Assembly: GCA_040755415.1 (NCBI GenBank)
Contig: JBFMAZ010000121.1
Coordinates: 1-20,180, forward strand
Origin: QYQD01 sp040755415
GTDB lineage: Bacteria; Desulfobacterota; QYQD01
Length of the DNA: 20,180 nucleotides
Direction of reading: 5' to 3'
Part shown: in pieces, positions 1 through 5,692 of the stretch
Position numbering within the stretch: position 1 is the first letter of the stretch
Layout of the letters: every line of letters starts with the position of its first letter
Notes under the pieces: model-generated
Databases searched by the model: none
What the model saw: only the letters and a program-made list of their open reading frames with translations
Told to the model about the DNA's origin: nothing
Translations under genes and position numbers: made by a program

Positions 1-1
1 A

Positions 2-94
2 CTATTTATGATGCGTAAGAAGGTTCCTCGCTGGGCAGGGGCGGTGCTCATAGCTCTCTATTTGGTTTTCTTTGCTGGTGGATATATTACGTAA
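2..94 (+). CDS. Partial C-terminus of a membrane protein, possibly a sodium/calcium antiporter
   Basis: An open frame enters from the left edge and stops at TAA 92-94. About 30 residues are visible: a basic stretch (RKKVPRW) followed by a hydrophobic segment (AGAVLIALYLVFFAGGYIT). A short basic loop with RW followed by one last transmembrane helix resembles the C-terminus of CaCA-family Na+/Ca2+ antiporters (YrbG-like), but too little is present to be sure. The stop lies 28 bases before the attC site at 122, the usual position of a cassette gene's end, so this is probably the gene of the preceding cassette. The start codon is outside the window. Confidence 0.5.
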   Translation, partial: LFMMRKKVPRWAGAVLIALYLVFFAGGYIT

Positions 95-121
95 TGCATT
101 TTTTAGATTGTGGTTTATGGC

Positions 122-193
122 GGCTAACAAGACGCTGCACCTGACCGCTATTCCGCTGCGCTTCATAGCGGCAGGTGAGCTTGGTCGTTATGC
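122..193 (+). other. Integron attC recombination site (attC1)
   Basis: The left core is GGCTAAC (122-128) and the right core is GTTATGC (187-193). The inner arms CACCTG-A-CCGCTAT and ATAGCGGCAGGTG pair perfectly over 13 base pairs apart from one extra A on the left arm. That unpaired base matches the extrahelical base typical of attC hairpins. The predicted crossover is between G187 and T188. The 72-base length is within the known attC range. No integrase gene is visible, so the array may belong to an integron further left or be an orphan attC cluster. Confidence 0.85.
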
Positions 194-1446
194 GTAATCG
201 ACTGGTAAATTTTCAAGGGGAACAATGAAGATCAAGTCCTTTGAGTTCAATCTAAGAGAGTTGGCCGGATCCATGGGCGACTTCGGTACGCTTTTTCCGT
301 TAGCGATCGGCTATATCGTTGTCTGTGGTCTTAATCCAGCAGGATTTCTCGTGATGATGGGTCTGGCAAACATTGTAACGGGCCTTGTGTACCAGCTTCC
401 TATGCCTATTGAGCCGATGAAGGTACTTGCTGTAGTTGCCATTGCTCAACACTGGTCACCCTCGATGGTCTATGCCTCTGGATTCGCAATGGGCGTTATC
501 TGGTTAGTCTTCGCTGTAACTGGCGTCATAGGTTGGATTGCAAGAGTAACACCCAATTCTGTCATCCGCGGAATCCAAGTCACACTGGGTGTGCTTCTGG
601 CTATCGAGGCTTTCAAAATGATCTCTACCTGGTGGCCGATCGGCATTGCATCTATCCTCGTAGTACTGTTACTACGTGAGAATCGCTATGCTCCTGCTGC
701 CATCGTGCTGATGGTTCTCGGTGTGGCTATCATGTTTATCAAGGGACAGTTCCAGCAAGTCAGACCCCCAGCACTCAGTTTTCCACCCCTTACGGGCTTT
801 CATTTTGAGGAGGTTTGGCAGACACTGCTCCTCGCTGGTTTTGCTCAGGTTCCATTGACGGTTACTAACGCAACCATTGCCACTTCTTCCTTGATTAAAA
901 CATACTGGCCGGAGAAACCTGTAAGTGAGAGGCGGCTCTCTTGGAATCAAGGTATTATGAACCTGATTCTACCTTTTTTCGGTGGGATGCCAATGTGTCA
1001 TGGAGCTGGCGGCTTGGCTGGTCAGTACTACTTCGGCGCACGGACAGGTGGCACAAATATTATAGAGGGATTGATAGAAATCTCTATGGGGTTGTTTCTG
1101 GCCAGTTCTATTGCCGGACTATTTGTCGTCTTTCCCACAGCTATCATTGGTGCTATGATGTTTCTGGTCGGAATAGAACTTACCAAGTTCGCCAAAGATA
1201 TTCGGTTAAACAAGGATTTGTTTCCTATGGCCATAACCGTCAGTGTCTCATTGGCTACCAATATGGCTTACGGTTTCTTGGTTGGGCTTATAGTCTACCA
1301 TCTGACACGATTTATTTTAAAGAAGAAAGGTTACTGTAAGTGTCACACCACAACGATTGGAAACGCATAACAAGGCGCTGCAGCCGACCGCTTACAGCGT
1401 CCGCTCCTGCGTCGCTCCCGCTTCCAGCGACGGCTGAGCGCTGGCG
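188..1446 (+). mobile_element. Integron gene cassette carrying a molybdate/sulfate transporter
   Basis: The segment between the crossover points of attC1 and attC2 is 1,259 bp and holds one gene in the usual orientation, with its attC at the 3' end. The left end TTATGC, preceded by the G that recombination would restore, gives GTTATGC. This is the exact reverse complement of GCATAAC, the left core of its own attC at 1365-1371. That match is expected only if the two ends belong to one circularisable cassette. It is long for a cassette, most of which carry small genes. Confidence 0.8.
225..1370 (+). CDS. MOT1-like molybdate/sulfate transporter
   Basis: This encodes a 381-residue, very hydrophobic protein with about ten predicted membrane segments. 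The N-terminal motif ELAGSMGDFGTLFPLAIG and the later VIRGIQ fit the bacterial putative sulfate/molybdate transporter family related to plant MOT1, itself related to SulP carriers. A related EL..GDFGT-type repeat is less clear in the C-terminal half. The protein would import molybdate or sulfate across the inner membrane. Start ATG 225 has an AAGGGGA ribosome site eight bases upstream. The TAA stop lies inside the left core of attC2, a common arrangement for cassette genes. No own promoter is obvious, so expression may depend on read-through from upstream in the array. Molybdate rather than sulfate is family inference and not shown by the sequence. Confidence 0.85.
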   Translation: MKIKSFEFNLRELAGSMGDFGTLFPLAIGYIVVCGLNPAGFLVMMGLANIVTGLVYQLPMPIEPMKVLAVVAIAQHWSPSMVYASGFAMGVIWLVFAVTGVIGWIARVTPNSVIRGIQVTLGVLLAIEAFKMISTWWPIGIASILVVLLLRENRYAPAAIVLMVLGVAIMFIKGQFQQVRPPALSFPPLTGFHFEEVWQTLLLAGFAQVPLTVTNATIATSSLIKTYWPEKPVSERRLSWNQGIMNLILPFFGGMPMCHGAGGLAGQYYFGARTGGTNIIEGLIEISMGLFLASSIAGLFVVFPTAIIGAMMFLVGIELTKFAKDIRLNKDLFPMAITVSVSLATNMAYGFLVGLIVYHLTRFILKKKGYCKCHTTTIGNA

Positions 1447-1452
1447 TTAGGG
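1365..1452 (+). other. Integron attC recombination site (attC2)
   Basis: The left core is GCATAAC (1365-1371) and the right core is GTTAGGG (1446-1452), 88 bases in total. The arms pair as GCGCT, CAGCCG and CGCT blocks against AGCG, CGGCTG and AGCGC on the right, with two extra unpaired bases (G and A) on the left arm. The loop is GC-rich. The stop codon of the upstream transporter gene is embedded in the left core. The crossover is predicted between G1446 and T1447. Confidence 0.85.
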
Positions 1453-1474
1453 GACAAGACTAAATGGAGCGAGT

Positions 1475-1610
1475 ATGGGTCTTTTCGGTAAGAAGAAGTT
1501 GTCAGAGATGGAAGTGGCTGGTCAATTCGGGTGCGACTGACGGGACGTTCGTGCAGAACGTGCTTGAAGAATTGGGAATAAGCGGGACATCCGCCTGGGG
1601 GGGCATTTAG
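1475..1610 (+). pseudogene. Broken small cassette gene of unknown function
   Basis: Just inside the next cassette, ATG 1475 follows a GGAG ribosome site and opens a frame beginning MGLFGKKKLSEMEVAGQF that stops at 1538-1540. In another frame, codons from about 1530 read GATDGTFVQNVLEELGI and continue to TAG 1608-1610. The two parts together read like one short soluble protein of about 45 or more residues interrupted by a frameshift or small deletion. I do not recognise the family. It starts 22 bases after attC2, as a cassette gene should. Confidence 0.4.
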
Positions 1611-2003
1611 CATTTACCCGATTTCCTGAACCCGGGGCTTCGTCATGTTGTGCTGACTTGCCCCGGATACTTGGCTTTGTATGCCGTTTACTCGCCACGT
1701 CCTGTGGCTCGCCCTTCGGGCCGGCAAAGCTGTTCAAAATCGTTCATCCTGACGGTTTTGTCTGTTCCCCGGATCAACTCCGGGGCAGGCTTAGCTCATA
1801 GCTTTGCACTCCGGGTTACCGCTCCCTACCGTCGCTCTCGCCGTTGGCTCATGGTCTCCGCTGCGCTTCGAACCCTTCAGACAGTCTCTCACGATTCCGC
1901 CCTTGCCTTCGGCTAGTACTTCTGCTAACGTATCACTACGTGAGCAGGGTTCACGTACAGGGAACTTGCACCCCTTAAGTTCACGCCCATGCCGGGCGTA
2001 CAC
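1611..2003 (+). other. Hairpin-rich, probably non-coding element in the cassette array
   Basis: No convincing gene lies here; open frames on both strands are arginine-, serine- and proline-rich and lack good starts. Several clean hairpins are visible: CCCCGGA-5-TCCGGGG (1767-1785), GCCC-TTC-GGGC (1711-1721), TACGTGA-7-TCACGTA (1937-1957) and CGCCC-5-GGGCG (1984-1998). The spacing of these stems and the sharp end just before the attC-like sequence suggest a structured RNA or a mobile non-coding element. From memory, similar blocks sit beside attC sites in other environmental cassette arrays, but I cannot verify this. A degenerate group II intron fragment is an alternative; I could not find a domain V. 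Confidence 0.4.
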
Positions 2004-2055
2004 AATGCAAATGCAGCCGACTCGTAAACTCGCGACTGATTCGCAGACGTTTGGG
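2004..2055 (+). other. Possible degenerate attC site
   Basis: The segment contains CAGCCGACTCG followed by TAAA and CTCGCGACTG, an imperfect hairpin of the kind found at the centre of attC sites, and ends with GTTTGGG (2049-2055) in the right-core position. The left core is poor: only ACAATGC is present where RYYYAAC is expected. It could be a decayed site closing the cassette that begins at 1447, or a chance hairpin. Confidence 0.3.
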
Positions 2056-2073
2056 TAGGAAAGGTAATTCAGA

Positions 2074-2349
2074 ATGGTGACATATCCGATATCGGTACAT
2101 GTGAAACCATATAATGGTAAAAACCGGAAGCGCATAAGCGAATTTCATCAAGAAATCGAAGCCGCCAAGAAAATTGCAGATCATATCAACTCACAGATGG
2201 AAAATCTGGCATCACACATTTTTACTTATTCGCAGATTTCAATCGATACTGGCCTAAATAGAGATATCATCAGAAAACTTCTTTTCGCGCTCGATGGCGG
2301 GCACAACGGAATCACTGTGATTAATCCCAAACTGTCACAGACGAAATAG
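2074..2349 (+). CDS. Small protein with winged-helix-like segment, probably frameshifted
   Basis: This is a 91-residue frame starting at ATG 2074, with AGGAAAGG about ten bases upstream. The N-terminal half is charged and probably helical (RISEFHQEIEAAKKIADHINSQ). Residues 50-82 contain YSQISIDTGLNRDIIRKLL followed by a glycine-rich turn and a hydrophobic strand (GGHNGITV), the pattern of a helix-turn-helix with a wing. A DNA-binding regulator or specificity partner is plausible but inferred. Directly after the end, the neighbouring frame continues with strongly coding-like sequence (2325-2468), so the native protein may be about 130 residues and the present stop a frameshift artefact. It lies immediately upstream of, and probably overlaps, the Mrr-like nuclease gene. 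Confidence 0.6.
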   Translation: MVTYPISVHVKPYNGKNRKRISEFHQEIEAAKKIADHINSQMENLASHIFTYSQISIDTGLNRDIIRKLLFALDGGHNGITVINPKLSQTK

Positions 2350-2468
2350 CGCAACAACACGCAGAGAATATTTACCGTTCCGTTATGCTCTACGGAAAAA
2401 ATCTCAGTATTCGGCTTTCGGAGGTTGAACATGAAGCGAGTCGAATTCAGGAACGCATACTATATTAA
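2325..2468 (+). pseudogene. Out-of-frame C-terminal continuation of the small winged-helix-like gene
   Basis: In the frame shifted by one base from the 2074 gene, codons from 2325 to TAA 2466-2468 read as an amphipathic helical sequence (DEIAQQHAENIYRSV, then LSEVEHEASRIQERILY) with no ribosome site of its own. Adding one C to the CCC run at 2326-2328 joins it smoothly to the upstream frame, giving INPQTVTDEIAQQ. The joined gene would overlap the nuclease start at 2431 by 38 bases. Either the genome has a real single-base deletion or the assembly lost a base. Confidence 0.5.
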
Positions 2469-2583
2469 GCTTGGTAGGAATGGAAAATGGGAAAAATCCA
2501 GTATCACTCTGAAGGTAAACTTCGCATCGGCTGGAGTCATCAATCTACGTCAGATATTAACCAAGGCAGACGGGACATCATAA
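2431..2583 (+). pseudogene. Probable 5' part of the nuclease gene, out of frame with the rest
   Basis: ATG 2431 follows GGAGG with seven bases between and opens a 50-codon frame reading MKRVEFRNAYYIKLGRNGKW before ending at TAA 2581-2583. From memory, an N-terminus of the form YYIKLGR.G.WE followed by EGK.R.GW occurs in Mrr-type endonucleases. The EGKLRIGW part lies in the next frame, in the CDS that starts at 2487. One extra A in the five-A run at 2492-2496 would fuse the two. If so, the native nuclease starts here and is about 307 residues. Confidence 0.5.
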
Positions 2584-3353
2584 GAGAACAGTTGGCAGCG
2601 GAGTTAACCCATAAGGGAATAGTCACTAGAGACATTAATGCCTTGCGCCTGATATGCGAATCGAAAAAGGAAGATATCTGGATCACGTTCTATTCCTCAA
2701 GGCTTTGGTGGTGCCGAATTGGTAACAACAAAGTCTGCAAGGATAAGATTTCAAAGTATTTAAAGGTATCCAAAGCCTGGTCTGATTGCGATGTCCACGG
2801 AACCCCCCTGACAATCAGCCGCATCTCTGGAAGGCTAGCCAAAATCCAGGGATTCCGCGGCACAGTATGCCAAGTCAGAGAAAAAGAAGACCTCCGCCGT
2901 CTTATAAATGATGAACCGAGTCCAGAATACGCCCTCATAAAAGATAGTAAGGCTAAATTGGTCGGCAGTATTGAAAAGGGTCTCAAGAAACTGCACTGGA
3001 AAGATTTCGAGACATTTGTTGACCTCCTTTTTCGACAATCCGGGTGGCGTCGTATTACAATGGTCGGAGAAACAATGAAATACGTGGATATTGAGTTGGA
3101 GGACCCCGTCACGTATGACAGATATCAGGTTCAAGTGAAATCTCAGGCGAACTTGTCGGACTTCATTCAATATGCAAAGGAGTTTGGTAACGCGGGATAT
3201 CGTAAACTGTACTTTGCGGTTCATACTGCCGGAAAAGATCTCGTCCGATACGATCCGAACAATTCGGAAACCGAGCTTTTGCTGCCAAACCGCCTTGCTG
3301 AAATGGCAGTTGATCTAGGGTTGGTCAATTGGGTTCTGTCTAAGATCAAATAG
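2487..3353 (+). CDS. Mrr-like PD-(D/E)XK restriction endonuclease
   Basis: This is a 288-residue frame from ATG 2487. The C-terminal third (about 165-285) has the Mrr_cat/restriction endonuclease pattern: an amphipathic helix WKDFETFVDLLFRQSGW with an acidic residue at E175, then D201 in KYVDIELED, and Q216-V-K218 in QVQVKSQ, matching the D...QxK active-site variant of the PD-(D/E)XK fold. The N-terminal 160 residues are unrecognised and may bind DNA or sense a modification. Family members cut foreign or modified DNA, so a defence role is likely. The native start is probably ATG 2431 in the other frame. The preceding small helix-turn-helix-like gene is probably its partner. No methyltransferase is nearby, which suits a type IV-like or orphan enzyme. 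Confidence 0.75.
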   Translation: MGKIQYHSEGKLRIGWSHQSTSDINQGRRDIIREQLAAELTHKGIVTRDINALRLICESKKEDIWITFYSSRLWWCRIGNNKVCKDKISKYLKVSKAWSDCDVHGTPLTISRISGRLAKIQGFRGTVCQVREKEDLRRLINDEPSPEYALIKDSKAKLVGSIEKGLKKLHWKDFETFVDLLFRQSGWRRITMVGETMKYVDIELEDPVTYDRYQVQVKSQANLSDFIQYAKEFGNAGYRKLYFAVHTAGKDLVRYDPNNSETELLLPNRLAEMAVDLGLVNWVLSKIK

Positions 3354-3429
3354 AAAGAGCCCAATCGGGTAACTGGGGGCTTCTCTCCCCCCGTCCTCAC
3401 CAGACCATTTTCACTTGGTCATCTTCCTT

Positions 3430-3540
3430 CTACTCATCCACTCTTACCAGGCAATACGGGCCGTCCGGATCCTCAGGGAAGTTACGCCCCCCCTGTAAAT
3501 GAATTTCTTGTCTCCACAAAGATAATTTGACATAATAAAT
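3430..3540 (-). pseudogene. Unassigned short coding-like fragment on the minus strand
   Basis: On the minus strand, codons ending at TAG 3430-3432 read LWRQEIHLQGGRNFPEDPD then GPYCLVRVDE. This has a natural-looking composition but no start codon of its own: ATT, TAT and GTC codons lie upstream and only a TTG is available. It may be the 3' remnant of a gene truncated when the cassette region was assembled. I do not recognise the family. The rest of the 260-base gap between the nuclease and dehydrogenase genes holds only two small hairpins: GGGGG-7-CCCCC near 3376 and GACCA-8-TGGTC near 3403. Confidence 0.25.
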
Positions 3541-3553
3541 AGAAGCCTAATAA
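3527..3553 (+). promoter_or_regulatory. Possible promoter of the dehydrogenase/oxidoreductase operon
   Basis: A perfect TTGACA (3527-3532) is followed after 15 bases by TAATAA (3548-3553). The spacer is two bases short of ideal, so strength is uncertain. It lies about 60 bases upstream of the GTG start at 3614, in AT-rich DNA on the correct strand. Confidence 0.35.
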
Positions 3554-3613
3554 AAAGCATGATAGCTGTTTTATTTTGCCTAGATGACTAGAGGGTGAAA
3601 AGGGATTATAGAG

Positions 3614-4726
3614 GTGGAGGATGTCTTTAGGTTCGCGGATAATTTAGGACCAGCCAAAATCGTACACATTTATGAACCTTCCGTCGGGTTAAGGTCTGTC
3701 CTGGTGGTAGATAATGTGGCCTGTGGGCCTTCCATTGGTGGGGTACGTATGGCCCCGGATGTCAGCACGGAGGAAGCCTTTCGGCTGGCCAGGGCGATGA
3801 CTTTAAAAAATGCCGCTGCCGGCCTGCCGCATGGGGGTGGGAAAGCTGTAATCTATGCTGACCCCAAAATGGGCAAAGAAGAGAAGGAGTGCTTGATACG
3901 GGCCTTCGCCGGTGCCATCAAGGACATCGTTGAATACATCCCTGGTCCGGACATGGGGACTGACGAGACTTGTATGGCCTGGATGAAGAACGAGATTGGC
4001 CGGGCAGTGGGCCTGCCCCAGGAGATTGGCGGCATCCCTCTGGATGAGATAGGGGCTACGGGTTTTGGGCTTAGCCACTGCGTGGATGTGGCCCTGGGAT
4101 TCTGTAATTTCAAGCTCGAGGGGGCTCGCATTGTCGTTCAGGGGTTTGGCTCGGTAGGGAAACATGCCGCTCGATTTCTGGGTTCAAAGGGTGCTGTACT
4201 GGTAGGGGCGGCAGATTCAAGAGGAACCGTTTATAACCCCCAGGGACTCGACATCACTCGCTTAATGGAGCTGAAAGATGCCGGGAGAAGCGTGGTTGAC
4301 TATGCGGAAGGCGAGAAGCTGGATCGCGAGGCCGTAATCGATCTCGAGTGCGATATCTGGATCCCGGCTGCCAGACCCGATGTAGTCCACGAGGGTAATG
4401 TAGATCGCTTAAAAGCGAAACTCGTCGCCCAGGGCGCCAATATTCCTTTTACTCCGGGATCGGAAGAAATTCTGCATAAGCGTGGTGTCCTTGTGGTTCC
4501 GGATTTTATTGCTAATGCGGGTGGTGTGATCTGCGCGGCGGTGGAATATCACGGTGGAAGCCAGGCGGCCGCGTTTCAAACTATTGAGGAAAAAATTCGG
4601 GAGAATACTTCGCAAGTACTAAAGGAGGCCACTAGCAAGGGGATACTGCCCAGAGAGGCAGCCATGAAGCTTGCCACCCAAAGGGTGCAAAAGGCCATGT
4701 GTTGTAGGCGTTGGTCTTTGTTTTAA
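3614..4726 (+). CDS. Glu/Leu/Phe/Val-type amino acid dehydrogenase
   Basis: This encodes a 370-residue NAD(P)-dependent amino acid dehydrogenase, which would reversibly deaminate an L-amino acid to the 2-oxoacid and ammonia. Family marks include a substrate-binding lysine in AMTLKNAAAG (K65), the catalytic lysine in LPHGGGKAVI (K77), the conserved aspartate in GPDMGTDE (D113), and a Rossmann nucleotide loop GFGSVG (177-182). FIANAGGVI lies in the C-terminal part. Its length and sequence fit the short leucine/valine/phenylalanine-type branch as well as short glutamate dehydrogenases. The neighbouring oxidoreductase suggests a branched-chain or aromatic substrate, but that is inference. The GTG start at 3614 has AAGGGA eight bases upstream; the nearby ATG at 3621 is out of frame. 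The gene is 30 bases upstream of the oxidoreductase gamma gene. Confidence 0.88.
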   Translation: MEDVFRFADNLGPAKIVHIYEPSVGLRSVLVVDNVACGPSIGGVRMAPDVSTEEAFRLARAMTLKNAAAGLPHGGGKAVIYADPKMGKEEKECLIRAFAGAIKDIVEYIPGPDMGTDETCMAWMKNEIGRAVGLPQEIGGIPLDEIGATGFGLSHCVDVALGFCNFKLEGARIVVQGFGSVGKHAARFLGSKGAVLVGAADSRGTVYNPQGLDITRLMELKDAGRSVVDYAEGEKLDREAVIDLECDIWIPAARPDVVHEGNVDRLKAKLVAQGANIPFTPGSEEILHKRGVLVVPDFIANAGGVICAAVEYHGGSQAAAFQTIEEKIRENTSQVLKEATSKGILPREAAMKLATQRVQKAMCCRRWSLF

Positions 4727-4756
4727 AAACTGGGCTTAGAGGAAGAAGGTTAGAAA

Positions 4757-5692
4757 ATGTTTCGTATCCGCCTTCATGGACGTGGCGGGCAGGGCATAAA
4801 GACGGCCAGCCGGATTCTGGGGACGGCCTTTTTCCGGGAAGGCTATGAGATTCAGGATGCTCCCCGGTATGGTGCGGAGCGCCGCGGTGCCCCGATATTT
4901 GCTTATGTCCGGGCCTCTAAAGAGGTTATTAACGAGCGCGGGATCATCAATAGACCAGACCTGGTTATCGTGGCTGATGAAAGCCTCTTGCTGTTACCGG
5001 TAGCCGATGTGCTGGGAGGGGTGACCGAGCACTCGGTCCTTCTTGTTGTGACCGATGAGGCCCCAGGAGTGTGGAAAAAACGGCTCAATCTGAAGGGACG
5101 ATTGTTTTCCCTTAGCAGGAGGGTCGTAGTCGAAGAGCGCTCCGGTTGTCCCTTGCTGGGTGCAGCCTGTATAGGCGCGGCAGCGCGTCTGGTAGGGGTA
5201 ATTTCCAGAAAAGCTCTTGAGAAAGCTATCCGGGAGCAGCTCCGGCCCTTAGGGGAGTCTGTTATCGAGTGGAACCTGACTAACGCCAAGATGGCCTATG
5301 ATCAAATGGAAGCCTCTGCCGGGTATGTGACGGAAAGAGAGGAGCCTTCAGCGGATTCTTATGAGACCCCCCATTGGATAGATCTTCCATTTGAGGAAGC
5401 CGGCCTCTCAGCTCCATATATCCATGCCGCAGCCACCAGTCTAAAGGTAGAAACCGGCGCCTGGCGTAGCCTTCGGCCAGTTATTGATCACCGCCGATGC
5501 CATCGGTGCAGCTTGTGTAATATTTATTGCCCGGATGGGGTTATCAGCCTGGATGCCGAAGGATATCCGCACATAGACTACCAGCACTGCAAAGGTTGTT
5601 TGATTTGCTTGATTCAATGCCCTACCCACGCTATCAAGGCCATACCCGAGCCTGGACTTAGAGTCAGGAGACATCAAGGGAGGAGCCGGTGA
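4757..5692 (+). CDS. 2-oxoacid:ferredoxin oxidoreductase, fused gamma and ferredoxin (delta) subunits
   Basis: This is a 311-residue fusion protein. Residues 1-180 form the gamma domain (HGRGGQGIKTASRIL at the N-terminus, then QDAPRYGAERRGAP). Residues from about 240 to 295 form a two-cluster ferredoxin with C-x2-C-x2-C-x3-C-P twice (CHRCSLCNIYCP and CKGCLICLIQCP). The linker of about 60 residues is not conserved. The ferredoxin domain passes electrons from the thiamine diphosphate site to external ferredoxin. In many enzymes gamma and delta are separate; here they are one chain, and alpha and beta follow. An AGAAGG ribosome site precedes ATG 4757. The stop overlaps the GTG of the next gene by four bases, indicating translational coupling. 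Confidence 0.88.
   Translation: MFRIRLHGRGGQGIKTASRILGTAFFREGYEIQDAPRYGAERRGAPIFAYVRASKEVINERGIINRPDLVIVADESLLLLPVADVLGGVTEHSVLLVVTDEAPGVWKKRLNLKGRLFSLSRRVVVEERSGCPLLGAACIGAAARLVGVISRKALEKAIREQLRPLGESVIEWNLTNAKMAYDQMEASAGYVTEREEPSADSYETPHWIDLPFEEAGLSAPYIHAAATSLKVETGAWRSLRPVIDHRRCHRCSLCNIYCPDGVISLDAEGYPHIDYQHCKGCLICLIQCPTHAIKAIPEPGLRVRRHQGRSR

Noticed and set aside
941..1339. Plus-strand frame of 132 codons inside the transporter gene
   Set aside because: It lies in another frame of a clear membrane transporter gene and has no family features.
1531..2003. Group II intron beginning at GTGCGAC
   Set aside because: GTGCGAC resembles the 5' end of a group II intron, and class C introns target attC sites, but no domain V hairpin or reverse transcriptase could be found.
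1650..2184. Several overlapping open frames of 67-114 codons on both strands
   Set aside because: They are rich in R, S, P and C, lack convincing ribosome sites, overlap one another on opposite strands, and lie over hairpin-forming DNA; they look like chance frames in a non-coding element.
2326..2388. An attC site from CCCAAAC to GTTATGC
   Set aside because: The two core-like heptamers are present, and CCCAAAC complements GTTTGGG at 2049, but the sequence between them does not pair as an attC hairpin.
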